The translations under genes were made by a program, and so were the position numbers. The notes beneath the pieces are model-generated. The model was not told the DNA's origin and searched no databases. It worked only from the letters and a program-made list of their open reading frames with translations. Shown in pieces: positions 1 to 8,571 of a stretch of DNA of 64,000 nucleotides. Source of the DNA: Actinomycetes bacterium (GTDB lineage Bacteria > Actinomycetota > Actinomycetes > Mycobacteriales > Mycobacteriaceae); NCBI GenBank assembly GCA_023461275.1, contig JAEYMI010000037.1:5851-69850 (forward strand). The letters run 5' to 3'. Position 1 is the first letter of the stretch, and each line of letters begins with the position of its first letter.

Positions 1-44
1 GGCGACTGTCAGCCAGTCAATGTTGTGCATTCACGCTCCTTTAC

Positions 45-104
45 GGGACTCACTGGGACATGAATTTTCCGTCCGCACCTCCCCGAAATGGCCCAGCGAG
101 TCCC
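45..104. repeat. Imperfect inverted repeat downstream of the integrase
   Basis: Thirteen-base arms at 45-57 (GGGACTCACTGGG) and 92-104 (CCCAGCGAGTCCC) pair with one mismatch around a 34-nt loop. They lie just past the integrase stop, so they could form a transcript-end hairpin or an element-specific structure. No T-tract is visible. I see no gene in 1-115. Confidence 0.4.
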
Positions 105-115
105 CTAACGCGCAA

Positions 116-1228
116 TTAGCTCAACGCTGCCCGCACCGCATTCCACTGCGACTCGGCGGCCGATGCGTAGCGCTGGGTCACCAGCACCGAAGAATGACCC
201 ATCAGCTTGGAAACCGTATCCAGCGGCACCCCCGACTGAACCAGCGAAGACCCGTAGGTGTGCCGCAGGTCGTGCGGTCGCACATTGCCGACGCGCTTCC
301 GATTCACGCCCGAACCCACGAACGCTGCGTTCCCGGCGGCAGTGAGCCCGTGAGCGAACGAAGTCCCGTTTGGCGGCGTCCCGGCGGCAGTCCGTAACAC
401 CAAGCCGTACAACGGTTTTGACCCGCCTTTGTAGGCAACGCCGGGCGGCGTACCCAACCCCTCGGCGTCTAGACGTTCCTGCAGTAGGTCTACGAGGCGG
501 TCCCCAATGGGCACCGTGCGAGTCTTCCCCGTCTTCGGCGCCTTCATGTAGTGCTCGCGTCGCTCCCAGGACCATCTGACCGTGATGACCTTGCGGTGCA
601 GGTCGATGTCGTCCCAGTGAATGCCGCACGCCTCACCCCACCGGCAACCAGTGCCCAACAGAAGTTCGAGCGTGAATCGGTACTGGTCGGCCATGACGGC
701 ACGGATGGCAGCAACCTCGGCGGTCGACAACCAACGTTCGGGACTTGGCGGGATCGCCGGGTAGTCGAGGCCGGTGCATGGATTCGCGTCGATCAGCCCC
801 TCACGCATCGCCGCTTTCATCGATGCGGACAGCACGCCCACGGTCTTGCGCACCGTGGATGCCGATAGCCCCGCACCACCGTCAGCTTTCGACGCCGACA
901 GGTGACGCACCCATGCCTGTACGCCGGGTCTGTCAATCTCGGAGACGGCAACGTCGTCCCATTTCGGTGCGACGTGAACAGCGATCCGCGTGTTGTCGCG
1001 ATCCAAGGTCGACGCCTCGACCGTTCGGGTCGGCACCCACCGCTTCCTCCACTCCCCCCACGTCAGCGTCTCCCGGGGCTTGCGGTCGCGGGCCGCATCC
1101 TCAGCCGCCTGCGCCTTACCGAGCGCAGTTCGTTGTTTGTCGAATGTGCCGGCGGACTTCTGCTTGCCGTACTCGTCCCGATAGAGAGCACGGAACCGGC
1201 CACTCTTCAGTTGTTGCGTCCATGCCAT
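116..1228 (-). CDS. Tyrosine-type site-specific integrase
   Basis: A phage/integrative-element integrase that would catalyse recombination between attP and a tRNA-borne attB. The 370-residue protein has an N-terminal arm-binding region (about 1-55), a SAM-like core-binding domain (about 55-155) and a C-terminal catalytic domain. From the ATG at 1228 the catalytic set reads Arg196 (GTGCRWGEA), His319-x-x-Arg322 (HDLRH), His345 (LMGHSS) and nucleophile Tyr354 (TQRY), so it looks intact. A GTG two codons upstream (1234) is an alternative start; neither has a clear ribosome-binding site. It lies beside a tRNA 3' fragment at 1433-1460, the usual arrangement for tRNA-integrating elements. The rest of the element must lie beyond the left edge of the window. 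Confidence 0.93.
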   Translation of the reverse strand: MAWTQQLKSGRFRALYRDEYGKQKSAGTFDKQRTALGKAQAAEDAARDRKPRETLTWGEWRKRWVPTRTVEASTLDRDNTRIAVHVAPKWDDVAVSEIDRPGVQAWVRHLSASKADGGAGLSASTVRKTVGVLSASMKAAMREGLIDANPCTGLDYPAIPPSPERWLSTAEVAAIRAVMADQYRFTLELLLGTGCRWGEACGIHWDDIDLHRKVITVRWSWERREHYMKAPKTGKTRTVPIGDRLVDLLQERLDAEGLGTPPGVAYKGGSKPLYGLVLRTAAGTPPNGTSFAHGLTAAGNAAFVGSGVNRKRVGNVRPHDLRHTYGSSLVQSGVPLDTVSKLMGHSSVLVTQRYASAAESQWNAVRAALS

Positions 1229-1240
1229 ACGCACACATTA

Positions 1241-1273
1241 GCGTGTAGCAGGCCCGATCAGGGCGTGTAGCAG
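1241..1273. repeat. Direct repeats between integrase and att site
   Basis: GCGTGTAGCAG occurs at 1241-1251 and again at 1263-1273, a 22-bp period (two helical turns), with a partial copy (GAGTAGCA) just after. Their place between integrase and tRNA scar and their helical phasing fit arm-type integrase sites. This is inference from position and spacing only. Confidence 0.4.
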
Positions 1274-1432
1274 CGAGTAGCAAACAGTGGTCCCCACCTG
1301 TCCCTCAGTGGGCATTCTTGACCCGAGTAGAAAGGCCGAAATCTGCTCTACCAGCAGGGATTACCGAGTATTGACCTGCACCTACGCCGTATGGTATTTC
1401 TTTAGGTGGATTGGTTTCAAAACCCGTCCAGT

Positions 1433-1460
1433 GTGAGTTCGAGTCTCACCGAGGGCACCA
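1433..1460 (+). other. 3' tRNA fragment, probable attachment-site scar
   Basis: Bases 1433-1449 form a perfect T-arm (GTGAG, loop TTCGAGT, CTCAC), followed by a 7-nt acceptor strand CGAGGGC (1450-1456), discriminator A and CCA (1458-1460). No matching 5' acceptor GCCCTCG, D-arm or acceptable anticodon arm lies upstream, so this is not a working tRNA. It is what remains of the 3' part of a tRNA gene at one boundary of an integrated element. The intact gene would be at the other boundary, left of the window. The identity of the tRNA cannot be settled; an arginine tRNA is a guess. Confidence 0.75.
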
Positions 1461-1601
1461 ATGTGATTCTTCCCTGGTCCGGCGGCCGACGACGTGGCAG
1501 CCAGGACAATCTCGGCACAGGACGCGCCAAATTGTCGGCGCGTGGCATCTGATTTCGGCAGATCGAGACTCATTTCGGGCGTGTGCGCCACACTGAGGGG
1601 C

Positions 1602-3827
1602 GTGTCGTCGTTCGTTCATCGGCTACCGCACTCGGTACAGATCTGGAGCCCGCGGCATCTGCTAAGGCTGGCCGACGCGGCCGATCCCGGACGTCAGCGG
1701 CTGCACGACGCGACTCTGGTCGCCTCCGCGGTCGCGCTGTCGACCGGCGCGACATGGGTTCTGGTCGCCACGGGCCACGTCGACCAGTCGATGCTCGTGG
1801 TCCCCCTCATCACGGCTTTGGTGTGCACCAACTCCATCAAGGACCCCACTCCCCGGGCACGACTCGTCACGGCGAGTCTTCAACTCATCCCCGCGCTGCT
1901 TTTTGCGACACTCGCCGCGTTGCTCGAGCCGTACCGCCTTGCGGCGGTCTCGGTGTTCGTCGCGGTGTCGGGCCTCGCGGTGTGGGTTCGACGATTCGGT
2001 CCGCGGGGTGGCGCGCTGGGATTCGCAGCCTTCTTTCCGTACTTCCTCACTCTGCTGCTACGCCTGGACCACAGCCAGCTGCCCATCCTGTGGCTGGTGA
2101 TCACCATCACCATGGTCGTCGGCGTGCTTCTGCGTGCAGTGGCGCTTCATGAGTGGCCACAGCGTCAGATCATGTTGCTGCTCAAGGAATTTCGCATTGC
2201 GGCCGACACCGCCCTGCTCACCGCACAGCGTGCCACCAGCCTGTCTGGCCGACCGCGCATCGAGCGCGACCTCGCGCGGCTCGGTGGAATATCACTCGCG
2301 ATCAACGACTGGCAGTCACGGTTCGACACGCATCGTCATCTACGTTGCGAACCACAGACTCTCGCCGACCTGGTAGTGGACGCGCAGATCTCGGTGGAGC
2401 AGGTGTGCGGTCAGCTCATCGCCGCCCGGTTCGACGACACGTCACCGAGAGACGACGGCACACTCCCACGAAACACATTGCTCGGCAACGCGATCAACGA
2501 TCTGCACACCGTGCTGGCCACGGATGTCGACGTCGAAGCAAGCCGCGCCGCCGAACGTCGGGCGAAACGAACCGAGGACCTCGTCGACGTCCGCGAGGCG
2601 GACGGATTGGCCACCCTGGCGATCTCGCGCTGTGTGCGTACGTGGCATGCGCTGAATGAACTCACCGTTGCGGTGAGCGACCCCGGCGCGATGCCCCCTA
2701 TCGAACCCGCCGACGCCCATCGGCAACACGACCTTCCACGCTCCGGGTTGGCCTCCCTCGGTATCTCGGCACCTCCGTGGAAACTGCAGTCCTGGCGCAG
2801 CTGGGAGCCCACGTCGCGGCTGGCTGTTCAGGTGATGTTCGCAACCGCACTGGCTTCCGTCGTAGGCGAGGTGATTTCTGCTTCGCGCTGGTACTGGGCT
2901 GTTCTTACCGCGTTCATCGTCTTCATCAAGGCCAGCACGCGCGCCGCTGTACTGACTCGCGCGGTGGACCGGGTCGTCGGAACTGTGCTGGGACTCGCGA
3001 TCGGGGCGCTCGTGGTGGTGGTCGTGAATCATCATGTGATCCCCGAACTGATCCTCGGCGTACTGTGCATCTTCCTCGCAAGCTACTTCGGCTCGCTTCA
3101 GTACACCTACCTGGTGGTGTTCATCACCGTGATGATCGCCGCGCTGTTCGATCTGCTGGGCGTCTTCGACCTGCGGCTGCTACTGATTCGCATCGACGAG
3201 ACCGTGGCAGGATCGCTGATCGGGGTGGTGTGCGCCTACTTCATCCTTTCGATCAATTCGCGACCTATGCTCGTCGATTCCATCGCCAAATACTTCGATG
3301 CCCTGGACGACGCCCTCGCCTGCGTTGCCACCGGACTCACCGCTGCGGGCGAACGGCATCAAATCACCGAGGCCACTCAACGCCTCGAGCACGCCAAGGT
3401 CAACGTCGAATCTGCCTGTTCCTCAGCACAAGCCGTCGCACTTCTGGAGCCGCGGTCCTCCGCCGCGGCAGTCCGACAACCAATCCTGGCGATTCATCAC
3501 TGCACCCACTCGCTGACGATCGCGGCCATCGTTGTGTCCGGGTCCGAGCCACCGCAGGTCTTCACGGGACCCGACGCCACCGAGATCCGTGCGGCACTGG
3601 ACCGAATCCGGCAGCGAGCCAATGTCACTCGCGCAGTCCTCAGTGGCGAAGTACAGTCGGCCGTCGAACCCGCCCACATCCCCGTCATCTCGCTATTCGC
3701 CAAGTTGAACGTGGAGCCGGATACTCCCCGCGGCGAAGCCATCGTGGCCGCGTCTCGCCTCAATCAGGTTCTGGAGGACCTGGGTCAGGCAGTAACCAAG
3801 ACACCGGATGCTGCTGAACAACAATGA
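1602..3827 (+). CDS. FUSC-family (fusaric acid resistance-like) membrane protein
   Basis: A large integral membrane protein with the two-block FUSC layout: several hydrophobic helices at about residues 25-155, a soluble section (about 165-405), a second helical block (about 410-545) and a C-terminal cytoplasmic part. The family includes proposed aromatic-acid and drug efflux proteins; the substrate here is unknown. The start is uncertain: GTG 1602 is preceded closely by GAGGGG, GTG 1581 is possible, and the reading frame is open to 1494. It begins immediately outside the tRNA scar, so it is the first host gene next to the element. The next gene starts about 140 nt downstream. Confidence 0.8.
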   Translation: MSSFVHRLPHSVQIWSPRHLLRLADAADPGRQRLHDATLVASAVALSTGATWVLVATGHVDQSMLVVPLITALVCTNSIKDPTPRARLVTASLQLIPALLFATLAALLEPYRLAAVSVFVAVSGLAVWVRRFGPRGGALGFAAFFPYFLTLLLRLDHSQLPILWLVITITMVVGVLLRAVALHEWPQRQIMLLLKEFRIAADTALLTAQRATSLSGRPRIERDLARLGGISLAINDWQSRFDTHRHLRCEPQTLADLVVDAQISVEQVCGQLIAARFDDTSPRDDGTLPRNTLLGNAINDLHTVLATDVDVEASRAAERRAKRTEDLVDVREADGLATLAISRCVRTWHALNELTVAVSDPGAMPPIEPADAHRQHDLPRSGLASLGISAPPWKLQSWRSWEPTSRLAVQVMFATALASVVGEVISASRWYWAVLTAFIVFIKASTRAAVLTRAVDRVVGTVLGLAIGALVVVVVNHHVIPELILGVLCIFLASYFGSLQYTYLVVFITVMIAALFDLLGVFDLRLLLIRIDETVAGSLIGVVCAYFILSINSRPMLVDSIAKYFDALDDALACVATGLTAAGERHQITEATQRLEHAKVNVESACSSAQAVALLEPRSSAAAVRQPILAIHHCTHSLTIAAIVVSGSEPPQVFTGPDATEIRAALDRIRQRANVTRAVLSGEVQSAVEPAHIPVISLFAKLNVEPDTPRGEAIVAASRLNQVLEDLGQAVTKTPDAAEQQ

Positions 3828-3970
3828 GACTCAGCACCAGGCGAGATGTCCTTCCCCGGCGATCGACCCCATTCCTACATCAATCACGTTGTCGCTCAGG
3901 CCCATTTCTCGCTCGCGGTGTTCGAGCCGCGCGTCGGAGCACCCACCCCCGCCCGACAAGGAGGACACTG

Positions 3971-4297
3971 ATGTCGAACCACCCCCACCTATCAGAAACA
4001 CTGGCCGCCGCGCAGGTGGACGACAAGGTGTTCGCGCTGCGCCCCGACTACCGGGCGATGCTGATCGCCGTCGACGGCATCGTTTCCGGGCCGAGTGATG
4101 ACACCAGCGAGCGGCTCCTCGCCGAAGCCGAAAGTGCTACGCGAGAATCACTTTCAGCACAAGCCGTGGACCAGATCCCGCACATCGCGGCCTGGCGGGA
4201 GGCCTATCGTGCGTTCGGCGCCAAACCACAGCGCACCCGCAACAGTGCGGAGGCGTTGCTGCGGCGCGCCGTCGACCAGCGCCTGATCCGGGGATGA
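3971..4297 (+). CDS. Truncated B3/B4 tRNA-binding-domain protein
   Basis: This 108-residue product matches the N-terminal half of stand-alone B3/B4-domain proteins, which resemble the editing region of phenylalanyl-tRNA synthetase beta and are usually about 220-240 residues. The conserved HIAAWREAYRAFGAKPQRTR segment is present, but the protein stops about 20 residues later, where the family normally runs on into a second half. The ATG at 3971 has a strong AAGGAGG site. The stop overlaps the next gene's start in an ATGA, so the pair is translationally coupled. I infer an internal deletion that removed the C-terminal half and joined it to the PaiB-like gene; whether the remnant works is unknown. 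Confidence 0.7.
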   Translation: MSNHPHLSETLAAAQVDDKVFALRPDYRAMLIAVDGIVSGPSDDTSERLLAEAESATRESLSAQAVDQIPHIAAWREAYRAFGAKPQRTRNSAEALLRRAVDQRLIRG

Positions 4298-4926
4298 CGA
4301 TGTACATCCCGAGAAAGTTCGCGATGGACGATGCCGCGGTGACCGAAGTGCTCTCAGCGGGTGGGTTGGTGCACCTGGTGACGCCAGGCAGTCAAGGCTT
4401 GTCGGTGACCCCGTTACCGATGGTGTTCAATGCCGACCGCGGCATTCTCCTCGGGCATATGGCGCGCGCCAATCCCCATTGGCGGCAGTGTGCTTCCGGG
4501 GTGGAGTCGGTGGCCATCATCCCGGGGCCGCAAGCCTACGTGTCACCGTCGTTCTATCCAACCAAGGCGGAGACCGGAAAGGTCGTTCCCACCTGGAATT
4601 ACGAGATAGTCACGGTGTACGGCGAAGTGATCGTGCACGATGACGCAACTTGGCTGCACGCCCAGGTCTCGGAACTGACGGCGACGCACGAATCGGGCCG
4701 AGAGCGTCCGTGGGCTGTCGATGACGCTCCGGCGGATTTCGTCGAGGCACAGCTGCGCGCAATCGTGGGGCTGGAGATGGTCATCGATCGTTGGGAAGGG
4801 AAATCGAAGTTGTCGCAGAATCAGCCGGACCGTAATCGCGACGGTGTGATCGGCGGGCTCACCGCTTCATCGTCAGCCTCGGATAACGCCGTCGCACGAC
4901 GAATGAAGGCGACAGAAGCGCCCTGA
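4294..4926 (+). CDS. PaiB-like FMN-binding negative transcriptional regulator
   Basis: A 210-residue protein with the family signature: MYIPRKF near the N-terminus, PTWNYEIVTVYGEV in the middle and GKSKLSQNQ near the C-terminus. PaiB proteins have a split-barrel flavin-binding fold; Bacillus PaiB affects protease and sporulation genes, and most homologues are uncharacterised. Length is normal. The ATG overlaps the stop of the truncated B3/B4 gene by 4 nt, so translation is probably coupled. A second ATG two codons in would give the more usual MYIP start. Confidence 0.88.
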   Translation: MTMYIPRKFAMDDAAVTEVLSAGGLVHLVTPGSQGLSVTPLPMVFNADRGILLGHMARANPHWRQCASGVESVAIIPGPQAYVSPSFYPTKAETGKVVPTWNYEIVTVYGEVIVHDDATWLHAQVSELTATHESGRERPWAVDDAPADFVEAQLRAIVGLEMVIDRWEGKSKLSQNQPDRNRDGVIGGLTASSSASDNAVARRMKATEAP

Positions 4927-5091
4927 GGTCGCGCGCTCTTAGCCGCCACCTGCTCGGCCGTGCCTTGATGCGGTGTCGACGCAAACCCGCAGGCAGGGAG
5001 CGGGTTGTACCGCCATCTCAATCCGTCTGATAGCCTCGCTGTGTCCATTTCGATACATAACCGTTACCAAGACTGTGATCGGACGCGAGCT

Positions 5092-5871
5092 TTGCCACAA
5101 CATCGACTGAACTCAGACAACGCGGACCTGCCTGTCACCCGCGCCATTCTCGACGCTGCACCACGCGCCGGCCGGGGCCAGCATCGGCTGATCGCCACAA
5201 CCGCACGCACCGCCAAGCTGAAGGCCGGAACAATCGCGGCGTTTGTCGGCGCGATCGGCATCGGAACCGTGGGGGCGGCTCAGGCTGTTGCGCAGCCCGC
5301 ACAGTCGGACGCACCGCAGACCGTGACACTGCCTCCGAACCTGGGACTGCCCGCGAACGTGAAGTTGCCGGAGAACGTGAAGCTGCCCCAGAACGTGCAG
5401 CTGCCGGGGAACCTGAAACTGCCTCCGCAGCTCGAAGAGTTCACGCGAAATGCGCTGCCCCCGAATGCACTCACTCCGCAGAAGAAGCGCGCTGTGAAGC
5501 CCGTCTCCGGCACGGTGACGTCGGGTTACGGCGCTCGGTGGGGCACCAATCACAACGGCGTCGACATCGCCAACCGCGTCGGCACACCCATCTACGCAGT
5601 CACCGACGGCACGGTCCTGGAGTCGGGACCGGCGTCGGGCTTCGGCATGTGGGTGCGCGTCCGTCAGGACGACGGCACCACCGGCGTCTTCGGCCACGTC
5701 GACCAGAGTTTCGTCAAGGCCGGCCAGAAGGTCCACGCCGGACAGCAGATCGCCACCGTCGGCAATCGCGGGCAATCCACCGGTCCACACCTCCACTACG
5801 AGGTGTGGGACCAGAGCGGCCGCAAGATCAACCCCGAGGTATGGCTGCACGAGCGCGGCGTCGAGCCCTAG
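5092..5871 (+). CDS. Secreted M23-family (LytM) peptidoglycan endopeptidase
   Basis: A cell-wall hydrolase. After a basic N-terminal stretch comes one hydrophobic segment (signal or anchor), then a region of five six-residue LPxNxx repeats, then a LytM/M23 domain with both zinc motifs, HNGVD (HxxxD) and HLHY (HxH). The start is uncertain: TTG 5092 gives a short N-terminus beginning MPQHR, while GTG 5041 and TTG 5005 (with an AGGGAG upstream) are in frame. A GTTAC element at 5063-5067, preceded by ATAAC, resembles half of the MtrA motif seen before cell-wall hydrolase genes in mycobacteria and corynebacteria; that is weak evidence. Confidence 0.85.
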   Translation: MPQHRLNSDNADLPVTRAILDAAPRAGRGQHRLIATTARTAKLKAGTIAAFVGAIGIGTVGAAQAVAQPAQSDAPQTVTLPPNLGLPANVKLPENVKLPQNVQLPGNLKLPPQLEEFTRNALPPNALTPQKKRAVKPVSGTVTSGYGARWGTNHNGVDIANRVGTPIYAVTDGTVLESGPASGFGMWVRVRQDDGTTGVFGHVDQSFVKAGQKVHAGQQIATVGNRGQSTGPHLHYEVWDQSGRKINPEVWLHERGVEP

Positions 5872-5901
5872 ATCTCTCGGGCACGCCCGTCGGTATCCGA
5901 C

Positions 5902-5920
5902 TAAGGCAAGCCAACACAAA
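5902..5920 (+). promoter_or_regulatory. Candidate IdeR/DtxR iron box
   Basis: The 19-mer TAAGGCAAGCCAACACAAA matches the IdeR/DtxR consensus (TTAGGTTAGSCTAACCTAA) at about 12 of 19 positions, mostly in the left half and centre. It sits about 75 nt before the start of a ferric-iron binding-protein gene, exactly where iron repression would be expected. The match is partial, so binding is inferred. Confidence 0.5.
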
Positions 5921-5992
5921 TAGCGTCGACTACAGTCCGATATGCCGGAATTAACCGGAATGTCGGGTCCTCTTCGAAGGAAGTAGTCAGCT

Positions 5993-7030
5993 GTGCGTTC
6001 ATGGAAACAACTCGCCGTCATCGGCGGCACCCTGCTGTTGTCCGCGGGACTGATCGTGGGGTGCAGTTCCAGCGATACCGAGTCGGGTAGTACCTCCGCC
6101 TCGGCCACCGACACTGCGCTCGTGCTCTATTCGGGCCGGTCCGAGAAGTTGGTTGGTCCACTGATCGAACGCATCGGTGGCACGGTCGCCGTGCGGCCGT
6201 CATATGACAAGAAGGCGGCGCAGGTCCTCGAGGAGGGCAACCGCAGCCCCGCCGACCTCTTCTTCGCCCAGGATGCCGGCGAACTCGGGGCCCTGGCAGA
6301 GGCAGGATTGCTCGCTCCACTGCCCGACGACATCAAGAACGCCGTGCTCGAGCCTTACCGCTCTGAAACGGGCGGATGGGTTCCGACGAGCGCGCGCTCC
6401 CGGGTACTGATCTACAACCCCAACAACATCGGTGAGGCAGATCTCCCGGACGGTATCGACGGTCTGCTCGATCCACGGTTCCGCGGTCAGGTCGGCTACG
6501 CGCCCACCAACGCCTCGTTCAAGTCGTTCGTGACCGCGCTACGCCTGGTGCGTGGCGACGACGGTGCACGCGACTGGCTGACCAAGTTCCTCGCCAACGA
6601 GCCCAAGAAGTTCGACGGCAACGGCGCGATCGTCGAGGCGGTCAATTCCGGCACTCTCGCAACAGGTCTGACCAACCACTATTACTGGGTCCAGGAGGTC
6701 AACGAGAAGGGCGCCGCGGCGGTGCCGTCGAAGTTGCACTTCTTCACCAACGGCGATCCCGGGGCTCTCGTCAACGTCGCAGGCATCGGTGTCCTGAAGT
6801 CATCGAAGAACCAGGAGAAGGCCTTCGAGTTCACGCGGCAGCTTCTGACTCCGCAAACTCAGGAGTTCTTCGCCACCGAGGTCGGCGAATACCCTGTGAT
6901 CGCCGGTGTCCAACTCAACGTCGCCGGTATCCCGCCGCTGTCGCAGCTACAGCCACCCAACATCAACCTCGACGATCTCTCCGATGTACAGGGAACCGAG
7001 AAGCTGTTGACCGAGGTCGGCGCCATCTGA
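5993..7030 (+). CDS. Ferric-iron ABC transporter substrate-binding lipoprotein (FbpA/FutA-like)
   Basis: A 345-residue periplasmic-binding-protein homologue anchored as a lipoprotein: a hydrophobic signal ends in the lipobox LIVGC and is followed by a Ser/Thr linker. The family segment LVLYSGRSEKL and the paired tyrosines in TNHYYWVQ, which bind Fe(III) in FbpA/FutA proteins, support iron as substrate. The GTG start has an AAGGAAG site. It is the first gene of a binding protein-permease-ATPase operon and lies behind a possible IdeR box, so iron repression is likely. Lgt, encoded later in the window, would lipidate it. Confidence 0.9.
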   Translation: MRSWKQLAVIGGTLLLSAGLIVGCSSSDTESGSTSASATDTALVLYSGRSEKLVGPLIERIGGTVAVRPSYDKKAAQVLEEGNRSPADLFFAQDAGELGALAEAGLLAPLPDDIKNAVLEPYRSETGGWVPTSARSRVLIYNPNNIGEADLPDGIDGLLDPRFRGQVGYAPTNASFKSFVTALRLVRGDDGARDWLTKFLANEPKKFDGNGAIVEAVNSGTLATGLTNHYYWVQEVNEKGAAAVPSKLHFFTNGDPGALVNVAGIGVLKSSKNQEKAFEFTRQLLTPQTQEFFATEVGEYPVIAGVQLNVAGIPPLSQLQPPNINLDDLSDVQGTEKLLTEVGAI

Positions 7031-7047
7031 TTCGCCCGACCACACCG

Positions 7048-8571
7048 TTGACTCGCCCGGGCCCGACGTCGTGGTCCGGGCGAATCATGTTGACCGCGTT
7101 CAGCTGTGCCGTCGCCGTGCTGACGCTGTCGCCTGCGATTTACCTCGTTGTCCGAGCGTCGGAAGCCGGTCGCGAGACCATCGACTCGTACCTGCTGCGG
7201 CCCCGCACGGCCGAATTGCTCTGGAACACCGTGCGTTTGGCCGGGACGGTGACTCTGTTGTCGGCGATCGTCGGCGTCGGTTTGGCCTGGTGCCTCACCC
7301 GGGGCGTAGCCAGGGCACGCCCGCTGATGATCGCGCTGCTTACCGCTCCCCTGGCCATCCCGTCGTACGTATCCGGATTCGTTTGGGTGAGAACATTTCC
7401 CGACTTCGACGGCTTTCCGGCAGCCGTCGTGGTCCTGACACTGGCGTGCTATCCGCTGGTCATGCTCCCCACAGTGGCCGCACTCTCCGGAATCGGCCGA
7501 TCCGCCGAGGACGCCGCACGCACCCTCGGATGTGGGGCTGCTCGTGCCTTCCTGCGCGTGACGGTGCCCCGCATCCGTCTGCCTGTCACCGCCGGCGCCC
7601 TGCTCGTCGCGCTCTATGCGATCAGCGACTTCGGCGGTCCCGCGATCGTGCGCTTCGAGCCGTTCACCGTCGGCATCTACAACGCATACAACGGAAGCTT
7701 CGACCGCACGGTGGCCGCCGTCTACGGCTGTGTGCTGGCGATCATGGCGCTCGAACTCGCCGCCGGCGAACGATTCATCCGCCGCGACAACCGACCCAGT
7801 GCCGTCGCCGAACGTTCTCGGGGGCTGCGAAACCACGTCGGGGCATGGGCATGCGCGATGAGCGCGATCGGGGTCGGTGTCGCGTTTCCGATCATCGGTC
7901 TGATCGGTCAGATTCTTGGTTCGCAGCGCGCAGACATTGCCGTCGCCGATGTTCTTCCCGCGATAGGGGCGACCTTGTCGCTGGCAGCGCAGGCCACTGT
8001 GGTGATTGTCGTGCTGGCGATACCGGTCGCTTTCTACACTGCTCGTCCACGCACGCATCTGTCCGGATTCGTTGATACCGCAACCAATCTCGGGTACGCA
8101 CTGCCCGGTGTGACGGTGGCTCTGTCAATGGTGTTCATCGGCTTGCGGGTTGCCCCTGACTGGTATCAGACGACCGCACTGTTGCTCATCACTTATGCGG
8201 TGTTGTTCCTACCGGTCAGCATCGGCCCGTTACGCAGCGCCATCGACGCCATGCCCGACGCAACGCCGCAGGTGTCGCGGACGTTGGGCGCGGGAAGCGT
8301 CGCGACGCTGCTGCGCGTGGTGGTGCCGACCATCGCACCGGGGATGCTCGCGGGCGCGGCACTGACCTGTGTGTCGGTCGCCAAGGAACTACCCGCGACG
8401 TTGATGCTGGCACCTCTGGGGGTTCGCACGTTGGCGGTGGACATGTGGAGTCTGAACAATGACCTCGCCTACGGCCGCGCGGCGGTGCTGGGTCTGGTCC
8501 TGATCGCCGTGACCTCGATACCCACTGTCGTCTTGTCAACGTTGTTCACTCGCGGAGGTACCGAATCATGA
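7048..8571 (+). CDS. Ferric-iron ABC transporter permease (FbpB-like)
   Basis: A 507-residue inner-membrane permease with two fused BPD-type transport domains and about 12 hydrophobic helices. Each half has an EAA-like loop, seen as EDAARTLGCGAARAFLRVTVP in the first half and SRTLGAGSVATLLRVVVP in the second. This fused form is typical of FbpB/SfuB and ThiP permeases. The TTG at 7048 lies 17 nt after the binding-protein gene; ATG 7087 is an alternative but would trim the first helix. The stop overlaps the ATPase start by 4 nt. It would pass iron from the lipoprotein across the membrane. Confidence 0.9.
   Translation: MTRPGPTSWSGRIMLTAFSCAVAVLTLSPAIYLVVRASEAGRETIDSYLLRPRTAELLWNTVRLAGTVTLLSAIVGVGLAWCLTRGVARARPLMIALLTAPLAIPSYVSGFVWVRTFPDFDGFPAAVVVLTLACYPLVMLPTVAALSGIGRSAEDAARTLGCGAARAFLRVTVPRIRLPVTAGALLVALYAISDFGGPAIVRFEPFTVGIYNAYNGSFDRTVAAVYGCVLAIMALELAAGERFIRRDNRPSAVAERSRGLRNHVGAWACAMSAIGVGVAFPIIGLIGQILGSQRADIAVADVLPAIGATLSLAAQATVVIVVLAIPVAFYTARPRTHLSGFVDTATNLGYALPGVTVALSMVFIGLRVAPDWYQTTALLLITYAVLFLPVSIGPLRSAIDAMPDATPQVSRTLGAGSVATLLRVVVPTIAPGMLAGAALTCVSVAKELPATLMLAPLGVRTLAVDMWSLNNDLAYGRAAVLGLVLIAVTSIPTVVLSTLFTRGGTES

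Noticed and set aside
1382..1460. Complete tRNA gene beside the integrase
   Set aside because: The T-arm and acceptor 3' strand are present, but no 5' acceptor, D-arm or acceptable anticodon arm pairs, so only a fragment remains.
5041..5092. c-di-AMP (ydaO-type) riboswitch before the M23 peptidase
   Set aside because: Such switches precede wall-hydrolase genes in actinobacteria, but the conserved core sequences are not visible here.
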